NCBI RefSeq assembly: GCF_030694575.1
Contig: NZ_JAUYUS010000134.1
Coordinates: 1-64,000, forward strand
Direction of reading: 5' to 3'
DNA length: 64,000 bases
From: Parvibaculum sp.
GTDB taxonomy: Bacteria > Pseudomonadota > Alphaproteobacteria > Parvibaculales > Parvibaculaceae
Below are positions 47,017 to 56,473 of the stretch, piece after piece (the first letter of the stretch is position 1; the number at the start of each line of letters is the position of its first letter). Under the pieces are notes generated by a model. The model did no database searches. It had not been told where the DNA came from and was given only the letters and a program-made list of their open reading frames with translations. Position numbers and translations under genes: made by a program.

Positions 47017-48243
47017 ATGGGCTACGAAGCCATCGACTACAAGCAGAAGCTGGCCGAAGCGTTGCGCGCCGTAAAGGACGAAGGACGCTACCGTGTCTTT
47101 ACCGACATCGTGCGTCATCGCGGTTCATTTCCGCGCGCGACTTTCCACACGCCCGAAGGCAAGCGCGACATCGTTGTGTGGTGCTCCAACGACTATCTCG
47201 GCATGGGGCAGCATCCCGCCGTGATCGAAGCGATGCACCGGGCGATCGACGAGGTGGGGGCGGGCTCCGGCGGTACGCGCAATATCTCGGGCACGACCCA
47301 TTATCACGTCGAACTCGAACATGAGCTTGCCGACCTTCACCAGAAGGAAGCGGCGCTTCTCTTCACGTCCGGTTATGCGGCGAACGACGCGACGCTATCG
47401 ACGCTGGCGCGTATCCTGGGCGACTGCGTGATTATTTCGGACGAAATGAATCACGCCTCGATGATCGAAGGCATCAAGCGGGGCCGCGGCCCGAAGCGGC
47501 TATGGCGCCACAACGATCTCGCGCATCTGGAAGAACTGCTGAGCGAACTCGATCCGGCGCAACCGAAGATCGTGGCGTTCGAGTCCGTCTATTCGATGGA
47601 TGGCGACATCGCGCCCATCGAGGCAATCTGCGACCTCGCGCGTAAATACGGCGCGCTGACCTATCTGGACGAAGTGCATGCAGTCGGGCTCTACGGACCG
47701 CGCGGCGGCGGCATAGCGGAGCGCGACGGTGTTCTCGACAAGGTGGACATCATCGAAGGTACGCTTGCAAAGGGCTTCGGCGTGATGGGCGGGTACATTG
47801 CCGCGTCGGCCGATCTTGTCGATGTGGTGCGCTCCTACGCGCCCGGCTTCATCTTCTCGACTTCGCTCGCACCCGTGCTGGTGGCGGGCGTGCTGGCCGC
47901 GGTGCGGCATCTGAAATCGAGCAATGCCGAGCGCGAGCGGCATCAGGAGCGGGCGGCGACATTGCGCCGGATGCTCGCCGATGCCGGGCTGCCGGTGATG
48001 GTGTGCGAGAGCCATATCGTGCCGGTGATGGTGGGCGACCCGGTGATCTGCAAGCAGGTGAGCGACGATCTCCTCAAGGATCACTGCATCTATGTTCAGC
48101 CGATCAACTATCCCACCGTGCCGCGCGGTACGGAGCGGCTGCGCTTCACGCCTTGCCCCGTGCATACGGACGAGATGATGCGCGATCTCGTGACGGCGCT
48201 GGACCAGGTCTGGACGCGCCGCAAGATCAGACGTGCCGCCTGA
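47017..48243 (+). CDS. hemA: 5-aminolevulinate synthase
   Basis: The Shemin-pathway ALAS, using succinyl-CoA and glycine, typical of alphaproteobacteria. It is a fold I PLP enzyme of 408 residues. Motifs are [55 protein letters not shown] with the PLP-binding Asp, and the PLP-Lys252 in [15 protein letters not shown]. The start at 47017 has a GGGACGGGAAG stretch upstream. A DUF6898-like gene overlaps its end by 11 bp. Confidence 0.96.
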   Translation: MGYEAIDYKQKLAEALRAVKDEGRYRVFTDIVRHRGSFPRATFHTPEGKRDIVVWCSNDYLGMGQHPAVIEAMHRAIDEVGAGSGGTRNISGTTHYHVELEHELADLHQKEAALLFTSGYAANDATLSTLARILGDCVIISDEMNHASMIEGIKRGRGPKRLWRHNDLAHLEELLSELDPAQPKIVAFESVYSMDGDIAPIEAICDLARKYGALTYLDEVHAVGLYGPRGGGIAERDGVLDKVDIIEGTLAKGFGVMGGYIAASADLVDVVRSYAPGFIFSTSLAPVLVAGVLAAVRHLKSSNAERERHQERAATLRRMLADAGLPVMVCESHIVPVMVGDPVICKQVSDDLLKDHCIYVQPINYPTVPRGTERLRFTPCPVHTDEMMRDLVTALDQVWTRRKIRRAA

Positions 48244-48529
48244 TCGCGGGACGGGGAGCCCCCCGGGGTCGCGGGGGGATGGCGGCGGGGAACGCCGAGA
48301 AGTCATTTTCGAATACACGCCGATCGGCGCCAGCGTCAAAGTGACGGCCGTTGATGTCGCGACTGGCCTCGAGGTTTCGGTGGTGGGGCCATCGATTGCT
48401 CCGCAAACGGAGCTGGAGCGCGTGGCGATGCGCAAGTTGCGCTACATGCTGGAAAAGCGGGGCGACATCAAAAAAGACGACGGCAAGGGCGATCCGGAGC
48501 CGCCATCGGGGGGCGGTATCGTCGTCTAG
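48233..48529 (+). CDS. Small conserved protein, DUF6898-like
   Basis: A 98-residue protein starting with GTG at 48233 inside the end of hemA; it is the only start codon before the conserved part. The core is [20 protein letters not shown], then [20 protein letters not shown] and [12 protein letters not shown]. From memory this matches a small alphaproteobacterial family (DUF6898). The first 20 residues are Gly/Arg/Pro-rich. The function is unknown. Confidence 0.65.
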   Translation: MPPDRGTGSPPGSRGDGGGERREVIFEYTPIGASVKVTAVDVATGLEVSVVGPSIAPQTELERVAMRKLRYMLEKRGDIKKDDGKGDPEPPSGGGIVV

Positions 48530-48547
48530 CGCGGCAGGGGCTTTTAC

Positions 48548-48994
48548 TTATTTCTTCTTGCGTCCACGCGTCGGGGCTGTGCTGACGCGGCCGAGACCGA
48601 TCTGTTTCGCGAGTTTGGAACGCTGGGCGGCGTAGTTCGGCGCGACCATCGGATAGTCGTGGGGCAGGTTCCAGCGGGCCCGGTATTCTTCCGGCGTAAG
48701 GCCGTATTGCGAGCGCAGATAGCGCTTCAGCATTTTGAGTTTTTTTCCGTCCTCGAGGCAGACGATGTAGTCGGCGGTGACGGATTTTTTGACCGGAACG
48801 GCTGGCGTCAGGTCGATTTCCTTGGTGTTCACGCCGTGGCCGAGACCGCTAAGTGTCGAATGAACCGTGCGGATCATCCCCGCGATGTCATTGGCCGCAA
48901 TCGGATTGTTGCTGACATATGCTGCAACTATTTCGGTGGCGAGGCGAAGTATCTCTGTCGTGTCATCGGATGCGGAAGATTTGATCTCATTCAT
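48548..48994 (-). CDS. mucR: MucR/Ros-family transcriptional regulator
   Basis: A 148-residue nucleoid-type regulator. The DNA-binding region is DYIVCLEDGKKLKMLKRYLR, then SQYGLTPEEYRARWNLPHDY and PMVAPNYAAQRSKLAKQIGL. Against the Ros zinc finger (Cys-x2-Cys-x9-His-x4-His), the second Cys is Asp and both His positions are Tyr, so zinc binding is unlikely. Zinc-free MucR homologues are known in alphaproteobacteria. MucR binds AT-rich DNA and often its own promoter. The 520-bp region upstream is AT-rich. Confidence 0.87.
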   Translation of the reverse strand: MNEIKSSASDDTTEILRLATEIVAAYVSNNPIAANDIAGMIRTVHSTLSGLGHGVNTKEIDLTPAVPVKKSVTADYIVCLEDGKKLKMLKRYLRSQYGLTPEEYRARWNLPHDYPMVAPNYAAQRSKLAKQIGLGRVSTAPTRGRKKK

Positions 48995-49063
48995 TACGAC
49001 AACTTGCCCTGCTGGGGGTGACGCCTCGCTTGGCGGGGCTGCAAAAACGTCATCTTCTAGCGC

Positions 49064-49092
49064 GATATAACTCCTATAATCAAGGATATCAA
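49064..49092 (-). promoter_or_regulatory. Predicted mucR promoter
   Basis: On the minus strand TTGATA (49087-49092), a 17-bp spacer and TATATC (49064-49069). The start of mucR is 70 bp downstream. Confidence 0.4.
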
Positions 49093-49100
49093 GATTATCT

Positions 49101-49128
49101 TCTAGGTTCAGACGTGTCGAAACCTAGA
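49101..49128. repeat. Inverted repeat upstream of mucR
   Basis: TCTAGGTT (49101-49108) and AACCTAGA (49121-49128) are perfect 8-base arms around a 12-base spacer. The repeat is just upstream of the predicted -35 element and could be an operator. Confidence 0.5.
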
Positions 49129-49517
49129 GAAATTGAACTGAATCATTTCGGGTAATGCACGTTAATAATTACTCAACTTAGATTCGGAAGTAAATTGCAT
49201 GTTTCTAGTCAAGCTTACATGAGGCTCACACAAACTTATCCAATTCGGCCCGATCTGAAGCCTTTGCCGCAGCCGAATACATGCCGACGAACTGGTCATT
49301 ACAAGTGCACGTCGTCTACCCGACGGTTGGTGGGTGAATTGGCGACCGCAAACGATATGTGGTATCACGCCGGTAATCGAAACCGAGAACCAGCAGGCGC
49401 CGCCGCAGCGCAGGCAGGCGTTGCCGGCGAGGTTTTCGCGGGCCAGTTCGGCAGCTCGGCGCGGAACCTTCGCGTTCCATGGGCGCCCGGAGAGTACGAA
49501 ATAGAGAAGGTAAGTTT

Positions 49518-50834
49518 ATGGCTTTGAGCGATGCCGCCGCCCGGCAGGGCAGTTTTGCCGGCTTTTTCACCGATGGGTTGGCGGAAAGCGACCCCGAGAT
49601 TCTGAATGCGATCGAGCGCGAACTCGAGCGCCAGCAGACCGAGATCGAGCTGATTGCGTCCGAAAATATCGTGTCCCGCGCCGTTCTGGAGGCGCAGGGC
49701 TCGATACTGACAAACAAGTATGCAGAGGGTTACCCCGGCAAGCGGTACTATGGCGGCTGCGAGTTCGTCGACATTGCCGAAGATCTGGCGATTTCCCGCG
49801 CGAAGAAACTGTTCGGTTGCACGTTCGCGAATGTACAGCCGAATTCCGGTTCGCAGGCGAACCAGGGTGTGATGATGGCGCTGCTGAAGCCCGGCGACAC
49901 CATCATGGGCATGAGCCTCGCCGCAGGCGGCCACCTCACGCATGGCGCCGCGCCGAACCAGTCGGGCAAGTGGTTCAATGCCGTGCAGTACGGCGTTCGC
50001 CAACAGGATCATCTGATCGACATGGACGAGGTCGCGAGCCTCGCGAAACAGCACAAGCCGAAAATGATCATCGCGGGCGGCTCGGCCTATCCGCGCGTTA
50101 TCGATTTCAAAGGGTTCCGTGAGATTGCCGACAACGTGGGCGCGCTGTTCATGGTGGACATGGCGCATTTCGCCGGCCTGGTCGCGGGCGGAGCGCATCC
50201 GAGCCCGCTCCCTTACGCCGACATCGTGACGACGACGACCCACAAGACGCTGCGGGGCCCGCGGGGCGGCATGATCCTCTCGAATAACGAGGAGATCGGA
50301 AAGAAGATCAATTCGGCTATCTTCCCCGGCATTCAGGGCGGGCCGCTGATGCATGTCATCGCCGGCAAGGCCGTTGCCTTCGGTGAGGCGCTCCGGCCCG
50401 AGTTCAAGGCTTATGCACAGTCGGTCGTCGACAACGCGCGGACGCTTGCCTCGACGCTTGCCGAGGCGGGACTCGCTATCGTTTCCGGCGGCACCGATAC
50501 GCATCTGATGCTAGTGGACCTCAGGCCCAAGAAGCTCACCGGCAAGGTGGCGGAAGCGGCGCTCGAACGTGCACACATCACCTGCAACAAGAACGGCATT
50601 CCCTTCGATCCCGAGAAGCCGACGATTACCTCAGGCGTGCGTCTTGGAACGCCGGCCGGGACGACGCGCGGCTTCGGTACAGCGGAATTTGCGCAGGTCG
50701 GACGCCTCATCACCGAGGTTCTGGACGGGCTCGCGCGGAACGGCGAAGAGAAGAATGCGGATGTCGAGGCGGGCGTGCGCGGCCGCGTCGTCGAATTGTG
50801 CCGGCGGTTTCCGATCTATGGCGGACCAAAGTAA
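49518..50834 (+). CDS. glyA: Serine hydroxymethyltransferase
   Basis: It converts serine to glycine with formation of methylene-tetrahydrofolate. A fold I PLP enzyme of 438 residues. Motifs include [53 protein letters not shown] and the PLP-Lys in [15 protein letters not shown]. The start at 49518 is preceded by AGAGAAGG. nrdR follows by 46 bp. Confidence 0.97.
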   Translation: MALSDAAARQGSFAGFFTDGLAESDPEILNAIERELERQQTEIELIASENIVSRAVLEAQGSILTNKYAEGYPGKRYYGGCEFVDIAEDLAISRAKKLFGCTFANVQPNSGSQANQGVMMALLKPGDTIMGMSLAAGGHLTHGAAPNQSGKWFNAVQYGVRQQDHLIDMDEVASLAKQHKPKMIIAGGSAYPRVIDFKGFREIADNVGALFMVDMAHFAGLVAGGAHPSPLPYADIVTTTTHKTLRGPRGGMILSNNEEIGKKINSAIFPGIQGGPLMHVIAGKAVAFGEALRPEFKAYAQSVVDNARTLASTLAEAGLAIVSGGTDTHLMLVDLRPKKLTGKVAEAALERAHITCNKNGIPFDPEKPTITSGVRLGTPAGTTRGFGTAEFAQVGRLITEVLDGLARNGEEKNADVEAGVRGRVVELCRRFPIYGGPK

Positions 50835-50880
50835 AACGACCCGAGGCGGGCTTGGTCAATTCTGAGGGGGCTGACAGCGC

Positions 50881-51369
50881 ATGCGTTGTCCATATTGCGG
50901 TAACGAAGATACGCAGGTGAAGGACTCGCGTCCCACCGAAGACAATACGGCGATCCGGCGGCGGCGCTTCTGCACCGCGTGCGGCGGCCGGTTCACGACA
51001 TTCGAACGGGTGCAGCTCCGTGAGCTGACGATCATCAAAACAAATGGCCGGAGAGTGCCGTTCGACCGCGATAAACTCATGCGTTCCGTGCAAATCGCCA
51101 TGCGGAAACGCCCTGTTGAGCAGGAACGCATTGAGCGTATGGTGAGCGGCATCGTGAGGCGGCTCGAGAGCATGGGGGAGAGCGAAATCCCGTCCGCCAT
51201 GATCGGGAAACTGGTCATGGAGGGGTTGAGTTCTCTCGACGCCGTCGCCTATGTCCGCTTTGCGTCCGTCTACAGGAATTTCCGTGAAGCCAAGGACTTC
51301 GAGGAGTTTCTGGGCGAACTCAGCGGACCGCTCGGCAGTTCGCTTCGCGACGAAGACGAGGACCGCTGA
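50881..51369 (+). CDS. nrdR: Ribonucleotide reductase regulator NrdR
   Basis: A 162-residue repressor of ribonucleotide reductase genes. The zinc ribbon is [20 protein letters not shown], then [20 protein letters not shown]. The ATP-cone is [20 protein letters not shown]. NrdR is found beside ribD in many bacteria. Confidence 0.96.
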
Positions 51370-51423
51370 TCCTTTCGGGCCGCCCTGAAGCGGGCCGACG
51401 GGGTTCCGCCGACAGGGATGAAG

Positions 51424-52542
51424 ATGGTTCGGCCCTACGACACGCAGTTCATGAAAATGGCACTGGCGCTCGCCGAGCGCGGGTTGGGGCAGGTCGCTCC
51501 CAATCCAGCGGTCGGCTGCGTCATCGTGCGCGAGGATGGCGATCGTCCGCGTGTCGTCGGTCGCGGCTGGACGCAGCCAGGCGGTCGGCCGCATGCCGAG
51601 ACGGAGGCGCTACGACGTGCCGGCGCGCTTGCCAAGGGTGCCACGGCCTATGTGAGTCTCGAGCCCTGCTCGCATCACGGCAAGACCGGACCTTGCGCCG
51701 AAGCATTGATCGAAGCCGGGATTCGCCGCGTCGTCGGCGCTCTTGCCGACCCGAACCCGGCTGTCGCGGGACGGGGCTTTGCGCTGCTGCAGGCGAAAGG
51801 CATCGACGTCACCGAGAATGTCTGCGCTGCCGACGCCCATTATCTCAACGAAGGATTCTTCCTCGCGATGTCGGAGAAGCGTCCGCTCGTGACGCTCAAG
51901 ATCGCAAGTTCGCTCGACGGCCGCATCGCCACGCATGACGGCCATAGCCAATGGATCACAGGCGACCGCGCGCGGGAGCGGGGGCAGCTGCTTCGTGCGA
52001 CCCACGACGCAATCATGGTGGGAAGCGCTACCGCCATTGTCGACGATCCGGAACTTACGTGCCGGCTACCGGGCCTCGGCGACCGCTCTCCCGTTCGCAT
52101 TGTCGCCGACGGGCGGCTGCGGCTGCCGCTGACATCGAAGCTGGTGCGCGACGCGCGCAAGGTGCCGGTGTGGCTGCTGACGCTTCCCGGCAGTGAGGCG
52201 CAGCGGCGCAAGGCATTCGAGGATTGTGGCGTGACGCTGATCGAGGTGGAGGCGGGCGAGAACGGCGTCATGGACATGCGAAATGCGCTTGAGGCAATTG
52301 CCGAGCGTGGCATTACCCGACTTCTTGTCGAAGGCGGTTCGCGTCTCGCCGCCTCACTCGTTCTCGCGCGTCTGGTCGACCGCATCGAATGGTTTCGCGC
52401 GCCCAAGGTTATCGGCGGCGACGGCTATCCCGCTATCGCCGCGCTCGGTGTCAAGAACCTCGACAATGCGCCGATGTTCGACCTGCGCGAGACGGTAACG
52501 CTGGGCGAGGACTCGCTCGCCAGCTACGTGCTTCGGAGCTAG
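51424..52542 (+). CDS. ribD: Bifunctional riboflavin deaminase/reductase RibD
   Basis: It deaminates and reduces the first pyrimidine intermediate in riboflavin synthesis. The N-terminal deaminase has VGCVIVRE, HAETEALRRAG and EPCSHHGKTGPCAEALIEAG (zinc site). The C-terminal reductase has LKIASSLDGRIATHDGHSQW and LVEGGSRLAASL. The ATG at 51424 is preferred to one at 51418 because of the spacing to AGGGATGA. It gives 372 residues. Confidence 0.95.
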   Translation: MVRPYDTQFMKMALALAERGLGQVAPNPAVGCVIVREDGDRPRVVGRGWTQPGGRPHAETEALRRAGALAKGATAYVSLEPCSHHGKTGPCAEALIEAGIRRVVGALADPNPAVAGRGFALLQAKGIDVTENVCAADAHYLNEGFFLAMSEKRPLVTLKIASSLDGRIATHDGHSQWITGDRARERGQLLRATHDAIMVGSATAIVDDPELTCRLPGLGDRSPVRIVADGRLRLPLTSKLVRDARKVPVWLLTLPGSEAQRRKAFEDCGVTLIEVEAGENGVMDMRNALEAIAERGITRLLVEGGSRLAASLVLARLVDRIEWFRAPKVIGGDGYPAIAALGVKNLDNAPMFDLRETVTLGEDSLASYVLRS

Positions 52543-52548
52543 GACCTC

Positions 52549-53175
52549 ATGTTTACCGGGATCATTACGGATGTCGGGCGCATTCGCGCTGTCGAGCGGC
52601 GGGGCGATGCGCGGTTCACCATCGGTACGGCTTACGACGCGGAGGGGATCGATCTCGGCGCGTCCATCGCCTGCGCGGGCTGTTGCCTGACGGTCGTCGA
52701 CAAGGGGCACGACGAAGCGGGCAACTGGTTTGCCGTCGATGTTTCAGCGGAGTCGCTGGCCTGTACGACGCTGGGTACGTGGAGCGAAGGGACAGCGGTC
52801 AATCTGGAGCGAGCGCTCAAGGCGGGCGATGAACTGGGCGGCCATATCGTGAGCGGCCATGTGGATGGGGTCGGGCACATCGTCGATATCCGCCCGGACG
52901 GCGATTCCATGAGGTTCGCCTTCGAAGCACCGGAGGGCCTTGGCCGCTTCATTGCGCCGAAAGGCTCCGTGACGCTGAACGGCACCTCGCTTACCGTCAA
53001 TGAAGTCGAAGACCCGAAACCAGGCGGAAATGCCGGCGGCACGCGGTTCGGAATCAATATCATTCCGCATACCCAGGCAGTTACGACCTGGGGGATGGCG
53101 AAAGCCGGCGATCCCGTTAATCTTGAAATCGATATGCTGGCCCGGTATGTGGCGCGGCTGGTTCAGAAGGATTGA
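52549..53175 (+). CDS. ribE: Riboflavin synthase
   Basis: It dismutates two lumazines to riboflavin. The 208-residue protein has the duplicated barrel fold: MFTGIITDVGRIRAVERRGD and the repeat beginning GHIVSGHVDGVGHIVDIRPD. It lies 6 bp after ribD and overlaps no neighbour, though the ribBX frame starts just after it. Confidence 0.95.
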   Translation: MFTGIITDVGRIRAVERRGDARFTIGTAYDAEGIDLGASIACAGCCLTVVDKGHDEAGNWFAVDVSAESLACTTLGTWSEGTAVNLERALKAGDELGGHIVSGHVDGVGHIVDIRPDGDSMRFAFEAPEGLGRFIAPKGSVTLNGTSLTVNEVEDPKPGGNAGGTRFGINIIPHTQAVTTWGMAKAGDPVNLEIDMLARYVARLVQKD

Positions 53176-53180
53176 GACCC

Positions 53181-54329
53181 GTGTACAAGGAATATCTCTC
53201 CCCGATCGAGGACGTCATCGAGGACGCGCGCAACGGCAAGATGTTCATTCTGGTCGACGCCGAAGACCGCGAGAACGAAGGCGATCTCGTCATTCCGGCG
53301 CAGATGTGCACGCCGGAAGCCGTGAACTTCATGGCGAAATACGGTCGCGGGCTCATCTGCCTTACGCTGACGAGCGATCGGGCCAAGCAACTCAATCTGC
53401 AGCTCATGTCGTCGACCAACCAGTCCCGGCATCAGACGGCGTTCACGGTTTCCATTGAAGCGCGCGAAGGGATTTCGACCGGTATTTCTGCGCACGACCG
53501 GGCGCATACCGTTTCAGTTGCCATAGATCCGACCAAGGGAGCGACAGACATCGTCTCTCCCGGTCATGTGTTTCCGCTCGTTGCACGCGATGGCGGCGTC
53601 CTCGTTCGCGCGGGGCATACGGAATCGGCGGTCGACATCGCTCGGCTCGCCGGGCTTTATCCGGCCGGCGTCATCTGCGAGATCATGAATGACGACGGGA
53701 CGATGGCAAGGTTGCCGGACCTCGTGCAGTTCGCGCAGCTTCACGGATTGAAGATCGCGACCATTGCGGACCTGATCGCCTACCGCCGCCGCTACGACAA
53801 TTTCATTCATCGTGCGATCGAAACCGAACTCGACAGCGATTTCGGCGGTGAATTCAAACTGATGGTCTATCTGAACACAGTGGAATACGCGGAGCATATT
53901 GCGCTGGTGAAGGGCGACATTTCGGGCCCCGAGCCCGTGCTGGTGCGTGTTCATGCGATCAATGTTTTCGACGACATTCTGGGGGCGACAGGGCCGCGCT
54001 CGGAGGTGCTGAAGGAGTCCATGCGCATCATCGCCGAAGAAGGGCGCGGCGTGGTCGTGCTGATCCGAGATACGACGGCGACGGTTGTTTCCGATATGCT
54101 GCTCCGCAAAGGCGAGGGCGGCGAGCAGGGTATGCCCCGGCGGCTCCGCGAATATGGCGTCGGTGCACAGATTTTGCTCGATCTCGGCGTTCATGACATG
54201 GTGCTGCTGTCCGATACGGACCGGAGCATCGTGGGGCTCGACGGATACGGACTGAGGATTACCGGGCAGCGCCCGATCACCAATGCCGGCAAGGCGAAAA
54301 CTTCGCGCGCCAAGGAGACCGCTTCGTGA
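53181..54329 (+). CDS. ribBX: 3,4-dihydroxy-2-butanone 4-phosphate synthase with degenerate GTP cyclohydrolase II-like domain (RibBX)
   Basis: The N-terminal domain (about 1-205) is a normal DHBP synthase: [20 protein letters not shown], then [19 protein letters not shown] and [10 protein letters not shown]. The C-terminal domain resembles GTP cyclohydrolase II but has lost the zinc cysteines: where CLTGDVFGSLRCDCG would be, it has [14 protein letters not shown]. The enzyme therefore cannot be a working cyclohydrolase II. This variant, RibBX, is described in proteobacteria; the domain's role is unclear. The start is GTG at 53181 with GAAGGATTGAG upstream. Confidence 0.92.
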   Translation: MYKEYLSPIEDVIEDARNGKMFILVDAEDRENEGDLVIPAQMCTPEAVNFMAKYGRGLICLTLTSDRAKQLNLQLMSSTNQSRHQTAFTVSIEAREGISTGISAHDRAHTVSVAIDPTKGATDIVSPGHVFPLVARDGGVLVRAGHTESAVDIARLAGLYPAGVICEIMNDDGTMARLPDLVQFAQLHGLKIATIADLIAYRRRYDNFIHRAIETELDSDFGGEFKLMVYLNTVEYAEHIALVKGDISGPEPVLVRVHAINVFDDILGATGPRSEVLKESMRIIAEEGRGVVVLIRDTTATVVSDMLLRKGEGGEQGMPRRLREYGVGAQILLDLGVHDMVLLSDTDRSIVGLDGYGLRITGQRPITNAGKAKTSRAKETAS

Positions 54330-54781
54330 CGACCCAAGCCCATATCCTCATTGTCGAAGCCCGCTTCTATGATGCGCTTGCAGACGAGCTGGCAACCGGT
54401 GCAGTCGCTGCCCTGGAGGCGCGCGGGGCAACGTGGCAGCGTGCGTCGGTTCCCGGTGTGTTGGAGATTCCGGCGGCGATCAAATTTGCGCTCGACGCGA
54501 TGGCGCATGGCGGTTTCACGAAGGCGTTCGATGGATTTGTTGCGTTAGGATGCGTTATTCGCGGCGAGACGACGCATTACGACATCGTGTCGAACGAGTC
54601 CGCACGGGCGCTGATGGACCTGGCGGTGGACCGTTCGCTGGCGCTGGGCAACGGCATCCAGACGGTCGAGAACGAGGCGCAGGCATGGGCCCGCGCCAAG
54701 GTGAGCGAGAAGAACAAAGGTGGCGGTGCCGCCAATGCCTGTCTCGATATGATCGAACTCAAGCGCAGCTTTGGCGGCTAG
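54326..54781 (+). CDS. ribH: 6,7-dimethyl-8-ribityllumazine synthase
   Basis: It condenses the two riboflavin precursors into lumazine. The 151-residue protein shows [35 protein letters not shown] and [20 protein letters not shown] with the catalytic His. The GTG start overlaps ribBX by 4 bp. Confidence 0.95.
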   Translation: MTTQAHILIVEARFYDALADELATGAVAALEARGATWQRASVPGVLEIPAAIKFALDAMAHGGFTKAFDGFVALGCVIRGETTHYDIVSNESARALMDLAVDRSLALGNGIQTVENEAQAWARAKVSEKNKGGGAANACLDMIELKRSFGG

Positions 54782-54805
54782 AGGCGATCGAGGTTCATAG
54801 AGGTA

Positions 54806-55321
54806 ATGGTTTCAGTTCCGACACAACCGGCGGCGACGAACGGGCTCGATCCCAGAGCACGTGCAGCTGCGCGGCTTTGCGCCGTACAGGCGCTCTACCA
54901 GATGGACATGGCCGCAACGCCGCTCGATGAAGTGGTCGAGGAGTTCATAGAGTATCGCCTTGGCCAGCAAATCGAAGATGTCGATATCTTCGAAGCCGAC
55001 AAGGCACACTTCGAGGACATCGTGCGCGGGGTTGTGCGGGAACAACGCGAGCTCGACAATCAGGTGAATGGCGCGCTTGCGAAAGGCTGGTCGCTTGCCC
55101 GGATCGACTCGACCTTGCGGGCGATCCTGCGGTGCGGGACTTACGAACTCCGGCGGTGCAAGGACGTGCCACTCAAGGTCGTCATCAACGAGTATGTCGA
55201 AATTGCCCACGCCTTCTTCGAGGGAGATGAACCCGGCGTGGTGAACGCGGTGCTCGACCGGCTTGGACGGGAGATCCGCGGCGGCGCGGGAGCGAGCCAT
55301 GGCAGCGCCGGGCAGACCTGA
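54806..55321 (+). CDS. nusB: Transcription antitermination protein NusB
   Basis: It binds boxA RNA with NusE in rRNA antitermination. The 171-residue helical protein shows ARAAARLCAVQALYQMDMAA at the start, ARIDSTLRAILRCGTYELRR, and VVINEYVEIAHAFFEGDEPG with FVNAVLDRL-like GVVNAVLDRL. ribH-nusB is a common pair. The last bases of nusB overlap the start of thiL. Confidence 0.93.
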   Translation: MVSVPTQPAATNGLDPRARAAARLCAVQALYQMDMAATPLDEVVEEFIEYRLGQQIEDVDIFEADKAHFEDIVRGVVREQRELDNQVNGALAKGWSLARIDSTLRAILRCGTYELRRCKDVPLKVVINEYVEIAHAFFEGDEPGVVNAVLDRLGREIRGGAGASHGSAGQT

Positions 55322-56312
55322 GGGCAGCGACCGCCGGCCGAACGAATTTGCCCTGATCGAGGAGCTTTTCGCTCCGTTGGCGGCCGGATATCCCGGTGCG
55401 TATGCGCTGAAGGACGACGCCGCCCTTTTTTCTCCGTCTCCGGATCATGAAACGGTGCTGACTGTCGATGCGATGGTGGACGGGGTGCATTTTCTGCCGG
55501 ACGACCCGCCGGAGAGCGTAGCCCGCAAGCTTCTGCGCGTGAACCTCTCCGATCTGGCGGCGAAGGGGGCCGTGCCGAGAGGCTATCTTCTGGTCACGTC
55601 CTGGCCGGCAGACACGCCCCTTGCGTGGATGCGGAGGTTTGCTGCCGGTCTCGAGAGCGATCAGCGCTTGTTCGGCGTCTCGCTCTGGGGCGGCGATACC
55701 ACGTCGACGCCGGGACCGCTGACGCTGTCGCTGACGGCCATCGGCGAAGTTCCCCGGGGACAGATAATCCGGCGCGGCGGCGGGCAGCCGGGAGACGAGG
55801 TTTACGTGACCGGTACGGTCGGCGATGCGGCGCTGGGGCTTATGGTCCTGCAAGGCACGCTGGAGGGGCTCACTGCGGCACAGGAAGCCCATCTCACGCA
55901 ACGCTACAGGGAACCAGAGCCGCGCATAGCGTTCGGCCCCAGACTTCGCGGTCTCGCTCATGCCGCGCTTGACGTGTCGGACGGGCTGGCGGCGGATCTC
56001 GGGCATATTTGCGAGGTTTCGGGAGTGGGGGCGCGAATCGAAATGGATCTTGTGCCGCTGTCCGATGCGGCCCGCGCGGCCCTGACGAGGGCGCCGGACC
56101 TTGTGGAGAGGATCGCCGGCGGCGGCGACGATTACGAGATCCTTTTCGCCGTCCCGCCCGAAAGGGCGGCGGAGGTCCGGGCTGTCGTAGCGGAAACCGG
56201 CATTCCCGCCACCAGAATCGGGACGCTGACGGAAAGGACCGAAGGGGTGACGATTCTTGACCGTTCGGGAAGCCCAATCCGGCTCAAACAATTGGGATAT
56301 CGCCACTTTTAG
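55299..56312 (+). CDS. thiL: Thiamine-monophosphate kinase
   Basis: It phosphorylates thiamine monophosphate to thiamine diphosphate. The 337-residue protein has GAYALKDDAALFSPSPDHET, TVDAMVDGVHFLPDDPPE, LSDLAAKGAVPRGYL, GGDTTSTPGPLTLS and ALDVSDGLAADLGHIC. The ATG at 55299 has a GGGAGCGAG site upstream and overlaps the end of nusB. Confidence 0.94.
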   Translation: MAAPGRPEGSDRRPNEFALIEELFAPLAAGYPGAYALKDDAALFSPSPDHETVLTVDAMVDGVHFLPDDPPESVARKLLRVNLSDLAAKGAVPRGYLLVTSWPADTPLAWMRRFAAGLESDQRLFGVSLWGGDTTSTPGPLTLSLTAIGEVPRGQIIRRGGGQPGDEVYVTGTVGDAALGLMVLQGTLEGLTAAQEAHLTQRYREPEPRIAFGPRLRGLAHAALDVSDGLAADLGHICEVSGVGARIEMDLVPLSDAARAALTRAPDLVERIAGGGDDYEILFAVPPERAAEVRAVVAETGIPATRIGTLTERTEGVTILDRSGSPIRLKQLGYRHF

Positions 56313-56399
56313 CCGATGGCGGATCAGACGCCCGGTTGCTTTCCCATGCCGTATTTGGCATCTTTCCGCGCGTTTCTGCATTCGGCAGGGGGAGGACTT

Positions 56400-56418
56400 C
56401 CGGCATCCAAAATGCCGG
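56400..56418. other. Short hairpin between thiL and hppA
   Basis: CCGGCAT (56400-56406) pairs perfectly with ATGCCGG (56412-56418) around a five-base loop. It has no T run, so it is not a clear terminator. It may be a leader structure of hppA, whose ATG is 56 bp downstream. Confidence 0.35.
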
Positions 56419-56473
56419 AGGCTGAGTGGAAATTCCCGCCGGTTAATCCGTCAAGGAACCTAAGGACAAAACA

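Larger units (their letters stand above)
48995..49517. other. Long intergenic region between mucR and glyA
   Basis: No convincing gene was found in these 523 bp. The first 200 bp are clearly AT-rich against a high-G+C background and contain the predicted mucR promoter (49064-49092) and an inverted repeat (49101-49128). The second half is G+C rich and could form several short hairpins, but I recognise no riboswitch. A 110-codon frame at 49195-49527 looks spurious. Confidence 0.6.

Noticed and set aside
49195..49527. A 110-codon frame in the mucR-glyA gap
   Set aside because: It crosses into glyA in another frame, has no ribosome binding site and no recognisable motif. Its composition shifts from AT-rich to GC-rich halfway.
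52400..53200. FMN riboswitch in the riboflavin operon
   Set aside because: No upstream region has the RFN element pattern, and the genes overlap or are only a few bases apart.
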